Positions 1-4,109 of a DNA stretch of 5,649 nucleotides are shown piece after piece. A program made the translations under genes and the position numbers. The notes beneath the pieces were generated by a model that was not told the DNA's origin, did not search any database, and saw only the letters and a list, made by a program, of their open reading frames with translations. The DNA is from Spirochaetia bacterium (GTDB taxonomy: Bacteria > Spirochaetota > Spirochaetia > Sphaerochaetales > Sphaerochaetaceae): assembly GCA_009929055.1 (NCBI GenBank), contig SABI01000166.1:1-5649 (forward strand). The letters are read 5' to 3'. Each line of letters starts with the position of its first letter. The stretch's first letter is position 1.

Positions 1-99
1 TTCTCCAAGTGTGCAGTCTATCATCAAAGGGTACTGTTCTTGTGGAACAAGATAGTGAAGGGTTGGTTCTATAAGAACTGGGGTATGAACATATTTCAT
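1..99 (-). CDS. rsmH: 16S rRNA (cytosine-1402-N4)-methyltransferase RsmH, N-terminal fragment
   Basis: RsmH (MraW) is the SAM-dependent enzyme that N4-methylates C1402 in the decoding centre of 16S rRNA. Only the first 33 codons are in the window; the gene runs off the left edge. The visible protein begins MKYVHTPVLIEPTLHYLVP and reaches DCTLGE at residues 28-33. The early HTPVL motif and the start of the SAM-binding loop (usually DxTxGxGGH) are the standard RsmH opening. The ATG (97-99) overlaps the mraZ stop as ATGA, and a G-rich stretch inside the mraZ end (about 106-112) can serve as its ribosome binding site, so translation is probably coupled. The mraZ-rsmH order is the classic start of the dcw cluster. 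The identification is firm despite the truncation, which is caused by the window edge and not by a mutation. Confidence 0.93.
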   Translation of the reverse strand, partial: MKYVHTPVLIEPTLHYLVPQEQYPLMIDCTLGE

Positions 100-563
100 T
101 TCTTGTTCCCCCCGTTATCGAGCATAATAGAGAGATTTTGAGAAGCTTTATTAAATAAGGGTTCACTTTCTTGTAAGAAAGTTTCATAGGCACTCACACT
201 CCAAAGTTCCATATAACTACTAATACCAAGTAATACAGATTCTTCTTTTACGTTTAGTCCTATTTTTGCCCTGAGTTGTGGTGGAACTAATAACCTTCCA
301 GCTTTATCAATTTCACATTCCATTGCTTGTCCTATAATAAAACGTTGCAACAGACGAGTGTCAGCGTTAAACATTGCACCATTGCCATCCATGATATTCT
401 TTCTTACAAATTCAAAATAAAGGGGACTCATAATCCATAAACAGTTTTCTACAGACCTAGTGATGACGAGAGAATTCTCTCCATCTAGGGCATTTCTGAG
501 CCTAGAGGGGATGAGCACTCTTCCTTTTTCATCAATAGTATTTCGGTATTCACCTGTTAACAT
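96..563 (-). CDS. mraZ: Transcriptional regulator / division protein MraZ
   Basis: MraZ is a ring-forming DNA-binding protein of the SpoVT/AbrB fold that controls its own dcw operon. The 155-residue product has two tandem MraZ domains. The first carries GEYRNTIDEKGRVLIPSRLR (residues 4-23) with the DxxGR signature at D11-R15. The second carries CEIDKAGRLLVPPQLR (83-98) with the same signature at D86-R90. Length is close to the usual 140-155. The ATG at 561-563 is supported by an AGGA core (570-573) with 6-nt spacing. The 3' end overlaps rsmH by 4 bp (ATGA). A TTGAGT-N17-TATAGT promoter sits just upstream, with G-rich and TGGTA repeats that could be autoregulatory sites. The C-terminal tail (about 140-155, ending GGNKK) is not part of the conserved fold. 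Assignment is very secure from the duplicated motif and the gene order. Confidence 0.97.
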   Translation of the reverse strand: MLTGEYRNTIDEKGRVLIPSRLRNALDGENSLVITRSVENCLWIMSPLYFEFVRKNIMDGNGAMFNADTRLLQRFIIGQAMECEIDKAGRLLVPPQLRAKIGLNVKEESVLLGISSYMELWSVSAYETFLQESEPLFNKASQNLSIMLDNGGNKK

Positions 564-603
564 CTCTATTCCTTTATAAAATCATATAAAATTTGGGAAT
601 AAT

Positions 604-618
604 TACCACAATCTACCA
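604..618 (-). promoter_or_regulatory. mraZ: Candidate MraZ-type operator: TGGTA-N5-TGGTA direct repeat
   Basis: Two exact TGGTA pentamers on the minus strand (614-618 and 604-608) are spaced one helical turn apart (10-bp period), directly downstream of the mraZ -10 box. A related GGGTA lies 12 bp further upstream. Known MraZ operators (for example E. coli) are tandem TGGGN-type pentamers with 5-nt spacers at the mraZ promoter, so position, spacing and orientation fit. The third base differs (T instead of G) and only two clean copies are present, so this is a suggestion. Confidence 0.35.
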
Positions 619-621
619 TTA

Positions 622-650
622 ACTATACCCTTCCCCCCACACCAACTCAA
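622..650 (-). promoter_or_regulatory. Predicted sigma-70-type promoter of mraZ-rsmH
   Basis: On the minus strand, TTGAGT (645-650) and TATAGT (622-627) are separated by exactly 17 nt; they match the -35 and -10 consensus at 4/6 and 5/6 positions. The start site should fall near 615, giving a leader of about 50 nt before the mraZ ATG. The spacer contains a G6 run followed by AAGGG. No other pair as good is visible between 564 and 784 on this strand. This is a consensus match by eye, not an experimentally mapped start. Confidence 0.6.
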
Positions 651-711
651 CCGGCAAAAATAACAATAGATAACTCTTTTTTATGCAACGAGACAAATCA
701 ACTATACATCT

Positions 712-738
712 GTGGGTCAATATAGGTGAAAAATGGGA
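712..738 (+). promoter_or_regulatory. Candidate MraZ-like G-rich repeat cluster in the divergent gap
   Basis: On the + strand, TGGGT (713-717), TAGGT (723-727) and TGGGA (734-738) recur with 10- and 11-bp periods, which resembles the TGGGN-N5 pentamer array bound by MraZ. The orientation is opposite to mraZ, and the cluster lies about 60 bp upstream of the predicted mraZ -35, so it would be an atypical MraZ site. It could instead act on the rightward gene at 806, or be chance in a G-run-rich stretch. Confidence 0.25.
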
Positions 739-756
739 TTTCTCTCCTAAAAAGTC

Positions 757-786
757 TTGAGATAGGGAATAAAAAAAGGGTATTGT
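757..786 (+). promoter_or_regulatory. Weak candidate promoter for the small acidic gene
   Basis: TTGAGA (757-762, 5/6 match to -35) and TATTGT (781-786, 4/6 match to -10) are 18 nt apart. Transcription would begin near 793, just before the GGAG ribosome binding site at 794-797 and the ATG at 806. If used, it makes the upstream GTG at 785 untranslatable, since that codon would lie inside the -10 region. The leader would be very short (about 13 nt), which lowers confidence. Confidence 0.3.
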
Positions 787-805
787 GGTGTATGGAGAAA
801 GAGCT

Positions 806-1039
806 ATGAATAGTATTGAAGAACCTACACGATATTTCGCTCGGTTAACTGAACAAGTGGGAATATTTGAATATATAGTGAAAATTAATGATATTGGATG
901 CTTTGTAACAGATGAAGTAAATGATTGGGAAAAAGATGAAGATTATAAAGATGAAGCTTTAAGTAATACTCACATGTATGTTGAGTTATCCTATGATGAA
1001 GCAAAAGAATGCCTCATCATATGGAATAGAGAAATATAA
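806..1039 (+). CDS. Small acidic protein of unknown function
   Basis: I do not recognise this 77-residue protein. It starts MNSIEEPTRYFARL and ends IIWNREI. Nineteen of 77 residues are Asp or Glu against seven Lys/Arg, with a dense acidic patch around residues 36-50 (DEVNDWEKDEDYKDE). There is no signal peptide or membrane segment; two cysteines (C32, C69) are not in a recognisable metal motif. I chose the ATG at 806 because a GGAG sits 8 nt upstream (794-797); a GTG at 785 in the same frame would add seven residues but has only a poorly spaced AGGG. It diverges from mraZ and converges on the GH57 gene, with a 26-bp gap between the stops and no obvious terminator in it. Coding is supported by the clean start signal, use of otherwise empty space and a plausible soluble composition. 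Function is unknown; an acidic inhibitor, immunity or nucleic-acid-mimic role cannot be distinguished from the sequence. Confidence 0.7.
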   Translation: MNSIEEPTRYFARLTEQVGIFEYIVKINDIGCFVTDEVNDWEKDEDYKDEALSNTHMYVELSYDEAKECLIIWNREI

Positions 1040-1065
1040 AATATGTTAAAGGTGGATTCCAGTCT

Positions 1066-2685
1066 CTAAGCGTTATATCTATTACGAATAGAGTCAGCGT
1101 CAAATATGTTGTAATCAATGTCTGGAAAGATGTTGTCTCTCTTTTCTGATTTAACAAGCCATTCAGTATTTACTGCATTTTTACACATATGTTCATACAC
1201 GACATTAAAGTTCTTTAGGTGATCAAGAAGCCTCTTCTTTGCGTAATTTGTACTTGTTCCATTGTGGATAATAAAAGGCCAATCGCTTGCCATCGCTAGG
1301 AGGACTTCCCTCGCTGCTTGATTTAAAAATCTTTGTTTTAATGAAGTCTGATGTGGGAATCTAATAGCAAGCTCTTCTATTCGTTCAATTGCCTTATGAA
1401 TATGACGATACGACCACACATTAGCTCCATCTGTCCATACATCAGCATATCCCCCTTCTCCCCAACTACTAAAAGCGGGGGTAAGTTCTTGTGCATCAGG
1501 GTATTTGATAGTATAAGCAAGTTGAGTTTGTAAGGTTGTTTTTTCTGATACAGCTGCGAGTCTTATCACCTCTTCTAACCAATCAATGCCTTCATACCAC
1601 CAGTGTCCAAATAATTCAGTATCAAAGGCAAGGGTATAAAAGGGGGACCTATCGAGATAGTTCTCTATCTTTTCAGTTTTTTTTGCAACTTCGTATAAGA
1701 AGTTTTGGGCATGTTCTTTTACCCTTTTGTTAGCTGCCTCAATATTATAGTATTGTTTGTCATTTCCTTTATTCGTAATAGCAAAGTATTTGAACCCAGT
1801 AAAGACTCTCACTTCAGGTTCATGGATATAAGGGGCTATATATTCTAAAGGAAGATCATAGCCAATATCTCTATAGAATTCTCTATATACAGGATCACAC
1901 GGATAGCCTTCAACATTTGACCAAACGAGGTTTGTGAGATGGAAATCTCGGGCAAACCCATAGACTCCATTAGGGGTAACTATTGGGGCATAATTTCCCC
2001 TCTTAACAGGAGTCTCACTCAATGCTAATGCTTGGGCTCCAAGTTGGAAAAAAGGGAGTTCTTCCCCTTTCAAGTACTCTTCAAGGCCAGGATAATAGCC
2101 ACATTCAGGGAGCCAAAATCCTTTAGGTCGACGCTTAAAGAAATTTATATGAGATTGCACAGCGAGTTCTACTTGAGCGTTCACCGCAGCAGGGTATTCA
2201 CTATACAGGGGTAAGAATGCATGGGTAGCGGCAGTAGTAATAAGATCAAGGTGTCCACTCTCTTCTAAATCTCTAAATCCAGATAAAATATTACATTGGT
2301 AGAGTTCAAAATAGTCTTTTACATTATCTTTAATTTGATCTAAGTATCTATGGACTAAGGGGAGAATAGGAGGATTTTCTGTACTACAGCGTACAACTTC
2401 TTTTTCTCCAAGTTCTTGGTGTAGTCTGAGGTAATTAGTAAATCTTCCTTGTAGTATAGGATCTGCAAGCATCGTACAGAGGGTGGGAGAAATGCTCATA
2501 GTGAGCTTAAAAGGGATCTCTTCTTCTCTTAATTTCTTTAACATTCTCAAGAGGGGAAGGTATGTTTCACTAATTGCTTCAAAAAGCCAATCTTCTTCTA
2601 AAAATTTTGGATATTCTGGGTGTCGAACAAAAGGCATATGGGCATTAAGAATAAATCCGATTGAACTTTTTGCTGAAGGTTTCAT
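1066..2685 (-). CDS. GH57 1,4-alpha-glucan branching enzyme-like protein (DUF1957 C-terminal domain)
   Basis: GH57 branching enzymes cut an alpha-1,4-glucan chain and re-attach it by an alpha-1,6 bond, in glycogen-like polymer synthesis in the cytoplasm. This 539-residue protein has the five GH57 regions: NAHMPFVRHPE with H16 (14-24), ATHAFLPL with H155 (153-160), GFWLPECGY with E194 as predicted nucleophile (189-197), AFDTELFGHWWYEG with D355 as predicted acid/base (353-366), and SSWGEGGYADVW (406-417), followed by a helical DUF1957-type C-terminal part to about residue 530. Length matches branching-type members (about 520-560). A tyrosine (Y232) in RGNYAP may match the loop tyrosine needed for transfer instead of hydrolysis; this is an alignment guess. 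Its ATG overlaps the stop of the DUF4912 gene (ATGA), with a GAGG ribosome binding site in the end of that gene, so the two are co-translated. Some relatives were first named alpha-amylases, so weak hydrolysis remains possible. Confidence 0.9.
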   Translation of the reverse strand: MKPSAKSSIGFILNAHMPFVRHPEYPKFLEEDWLFEAISETYLPLLRMLKKLREEEIPFKLTMSISPTLCTMLADPILQGRFTNYLRLHQELGEKEVVRCSTENPPILPLVHRYLDQIKDNVKDYFELYQCNILSGFRDLEESGHLDLITTAATHAFLPLYSEYPAAVNAQVELAVQSHINFFKRRPKGFWLPECGYYPGLEEYLKGEELPFFQLGAQALALSETPVKRGNYAPIVTPNGVYGFARDFHLTNLVWSNVEGYPCDPVYREFYRDIGYDLPLEYIAPYIHEPEVRVFTGFKYFAITNKGNDKQYYNIEAANKRVKEHAQNFLYEVAKKTEKIENYLDRSPFYTLAFDTELFGHWWYEGIDWLEEVIRLAAVSEKTTLQTQLAYTIKYPDAQELTPAFSSWGEGGYADVWTDGANVWSYRHIHKAIERIEELAIRFPHQTSLKQRFLNQAAREVLLAMASDWPFIIHNGTSTNYAKKRLLDHLKNFNVVYEHMCKNAVNTEWLVKSEKRDNIFPDIDYNIFDADSIRNRYNA

Positions 2686-3419
2686 AGTGTATTGCCTCTT
2701 ATTGCATCTAGATTGTCAAATAACTCATGCATTGGAGAGGAATCAACTAAAACTCCCCCTTTAGTAACGATTGAAGAGAACATAAGATAAAAAGCATCCT
2801 CGTTTTCTAACAGTGCCTCTGGATTACGATAATAATACCCAGCACAGCTTTTCACCCTATTTGAAGAACACAAGATGCCACTTTCTCCCGTACTATCTGT
2901 ATAGTGGAGAGAAACAAAATAGGTATTTCCTTTCTTAGGTAAATTCACTGTCCACGATGTATCTTCTATATCGACGCTAATGTCGAAACTATCTACTACT
3001 TTATCCCCATTCTCACTTTGATTAACTCGTAAGAAAAAGGAGACTGTTTTCCCATTCTTTGTTAATTTTTCCATCTCAGAGGGACATACACTCCAATAAG
3101 CGTGAGCCCAAGAGGGATCTTTTAATAAAAGGTGAATTGATGTTTCACTATACATATCAGGGAGGTCTACCACACCAGGAAGTTCCCCTATTTGGTAATC
3201 ATTACTCTCTTCTACAAGTGAATTCAAAAAACGCTTTTGTGTTGAAGGAGAGTAGAGGGCACTCATAGTGGGTAAGCCCCTTCCAAATTCATCATAGAAA
3301 TCATGAAGAGCCTCTATAAGGTCTTCCTGATTTAATTGATCTGCACCATCTATTCCATGCTTAATCGCAATATAACGTAACTCAGTCATAGATAAAGCTT
3401 CGATATTTGGTATGATCAT
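2682..3419 (-). CDS. DUF4912 domain protein with N-terminal Rho_N/SAP-like helical motif
   Basis: The function of DUF4912 proteins is not established. This 245-residue protein opens with a short helical module (about residues 6-40, MTELRYIAIKHGIDGADQL) resembling the Rho termination factor N-terminal/SAP-like fold, a possible nucleic-acid or protein contact. A linker follows (about 48-82), then the DUF4912 domain from DLPDMYSETSIHLLLKDP and WAHAYWSV (85-111) through the beta-rich part near WTVNLPKKGNTYFVSLHY (156-173) and SNRV (186-189). The repeated aromatic beta pattern looks like an immunoglobulin- or carbohydrate-binding-module-like sandwich; that is inference. There is no signal peptide. 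I start it at the ATG at 3417-3419, which has GGAG 5 nt upstream; the in-frame ATG at 3434 has no ribosome binding site. The stop overlaps the start of the GH57 branching enzyme, so the two are made together, which suggests a partner of glucan metabolism. A TTGACA promoter with an inverted repeat precedes it. Confidence 0.88.
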   Translation of the reverse strand: MIIPNIEALSMTELRYIAIKHGIDGADQLNQEDLIEALHDFYDEFGRGLPTMSALYSPSTQKRFLNSLVEESNDYQIGELPGVVDLPDMYSETSIHLLLKDPSWAHAYWSVCPSEMEKLTKNGKTVSFFLRVNQSENGDKVVDSFDISVDIEDTSWTVNLPKKGNTYFVSLHYTDSTGESGILCSSNRVKSCAGYYYRNPEALLENEDAFYLMFSSIVTKGGVLVDSSPMHELFDNLDAIRGNTL

Positions 3420-3446
3420 ATTCACTCCTATCATTGGTATATAAGA

Positions 3447-3472
3447 AACGTAGCGTTATAATAAGCTATGTT
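3447..3472 (-). promoter_or_regulatory. Inverted repeat over the -10/start site of the DUF4912-GH57 promoter (operator candidate)
   Basis: Minus strand AACATAGC (3465-3472), a 10-nt AT-rich centre, then GCTACGTT (3447-3454). The arms pair at 7 of 8 positions. The left arm overlaps the -10 box and the right arm lies just past the predicted start, the usual place for a repressor operator. The same bases transcribed could form only a weak partial hairpin, because part of the left arm is upstream of the start, so a protein-bound operator fits better than an RNA element. The regulator is unknown. Confidence 0.5.
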
Positions 3473-3496
3473 AGAGAAATCACCAAAAAGTGTCAA
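3468..3496 (-). promoter_or_regulatory. Predicted promoter of the DUF4912-GH57 unit
   Basis: On the minus strand a perfect -35 box TTGACA (3491-3496) is followed after 17 nt by TAACAT (3468-3473; 4/6 match to the -10). Transcription would start near 3461, giving a leader of about 40 nt before the ATG at 3419. The -10 overlaps the left arm of an inverted repeat (3447-3472). This is the strongest -35 in the window and indicates that the unit can be transcribed independently of the ACT gene 146 bp upstream. Confidence 0.65.
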
Positions 3497-3540
3497 CATA
3501 GATATGCATTCTTAAAGGGTGTGCCCCTCCTATTTGCTAT

Positions 3541-3564
3541 TAAAAGGGAGATAAGAGGAATCTC
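3541..3564 (-). terminator. Weak hairpin after the ACT gene
   Basis: Immediately after the stop of the ACT gene the minus strand reads GAGAT (3560-3564), a 7-nt loop and ATCTC (3548-3552), then CCC and four T. The stem is only 5 bp with two G-C pairs and the T run is short, so termination would be inefficient at best. Read-through into the DUF4912-GH57 unit is therefore possible. Confidence 0.22.
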
Positions 3565-3565
3565 A

Positions 3566-3958
3566 TTACATACCAAGGTTGTTAAGAATACAGAGAGCTT
3601 GTCCCCGTAATTCATAAGGGACTAACACATGGTCATGATAATATCCAGCAATAATATTTGCACTTATCCCACTTCTTGCGAGAGCAGATGAGAGGTGGGC
3701 AGTTAGACCTACTGCAAGAAGAGAGGAGTGGACTTCACAGGTTATCAGAGCCCACGTATGGGAAAATGAAATAGGTATCTTGCAAGCTTCCCCTGTGGTA
3801 ATAACAATGGTTAATCCCTCTTTTTCTCTCACTACGGCAAAAGGGGTAATCGATGATTCTACCCTCTCTACACACGCTATCACAAATTCATCATCGCTTA
3901 GATGAGCCTGTAATCTCTTTAGGAGTAGATTAAGCTCTTTCTCTCCCTCATATTCCAT
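3566..3958 (-). CDS. ACT domain-containing protein (DUF2241/ACT_3 type)
   Basis: ACT domains bind amino acids or similar small ligands and usually regulate enzymes; free-standing members of this family have no assigned ligand. The 130-residue product begins MEYEGEKELNLLLKRLQ and contains the family's hallmark stretch: FAVVREKEGLTIVI (40-53), ITCEVHSSLLAVGLTAHLS (72-90), GISANIIAGYYHDHVLVP (97-114). The paired pattern (an N-terminal half-domain followed by the VHSSL-AVGLTA and AGYYHDH motifs) and the 125-140 residue length match full-length members. I start at the ATG at 3956-3958, which has AGGAG about 7 nt upstream; an ATG 39 nt earlier (3997) lacks a ribosome binding site and would add a stretch not seen in the family. 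It is cytoplasmic. It reads in the same direction as the DUF4912 gene, 146 bp away, and diverges from the DUF3536 GH57 gene. Nothing in the sequence shows that it acts in glucan metabolism. Confidence 0.88.
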   Translation of the reverse strand: MEYEGEKELNLLLKRLQAHLSDDEFVIACVERVESSITPFAVVREKEGLTIVITTGEACKIPISFSHTWALITCEVHSSLLAVGLTAHLSSALARSGISANIIAGYYHDHVLVPYELRGQALCILNNLGM

Positions 3959-4109
3959 AATTATCTCCTCTTCTTTTATACATATACTATCTATCATACA
4001 TGATTTCTAGTTTAGAGAGTGATACTGTTCATCTTTCTTTTATCCTTACACGCAAAAAGGGGCTCTTCTACTATGTTTTTATCCCCCTATTGTGATACTA
4101 TACTTGACT
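3959..4109. promoter_or_regulatory. Divergent intergenic region between the ACT gene and the DUF3536 GH57 gene
   Basis: This 151-bp gap must hold both divergent promoters. On the + strand TATACT (4099-4104) is a good -10 only 5 nt before the GH57 ATG; there is no convincing -35. On the minus strand TATGAT (around 3991-3996) is a possible -10 for the ACT gene, again without a clear -35. An 8-bp direct repeat GTGATACT occurs at 4019-4026 and 4092-4099, the second copy abutting the GH57 -10, and could be a paired regulator site. No small gene or structured RNA is apparent. Confidence 0.35.

Noticed and set aside
785..805. GTG start at 785 for the small acidic gene
   Set aside because: The ATG at 806 has a well-spaced GGAG, while the GTG has only a close AGGG and overlaps a possible -10 box.
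1040..1065. Shared bidirectional terminator between the convergent genes
   Set aside because: The 26-bp gap has no convincing stem or T run on either strand.
1351..2214. Three + strand open frames of 60-65 codons (1351-1533, 1536-1733, 2032-2214)
   Set aside because: All are antisense within the branching enzyme gene over its catalytic motifs; no start signals or recognisable content.
2483..2764. Open frame of 93 codons on the + strand
   Set aside because: Antisense to the start of the branching enzyme and the end of the DUF4912 gene; composition is that of a shadow frame and no family is recognisable.
3059..3268. Open frame of 69 codons on the + strand
   Set aside because: Antisense inside the DUF4912 domain coding sequence; no ribosome binding site and no recognisable protein.
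3517..3529. Short palindromic GGGTGTGCCC-like motif between the ACT and DUF4912 genes
   Set aside because: Only 3-4 bp of pairing with almost no loop; too small to call a terminator or operator.
3959..3997. N-terminal extension of the ACT protein to the ATG at 3997
   Set aside because: No ribosome binding site there, whereas AGGAG precedes the ATG at 3958, where the family-like sequence begins.
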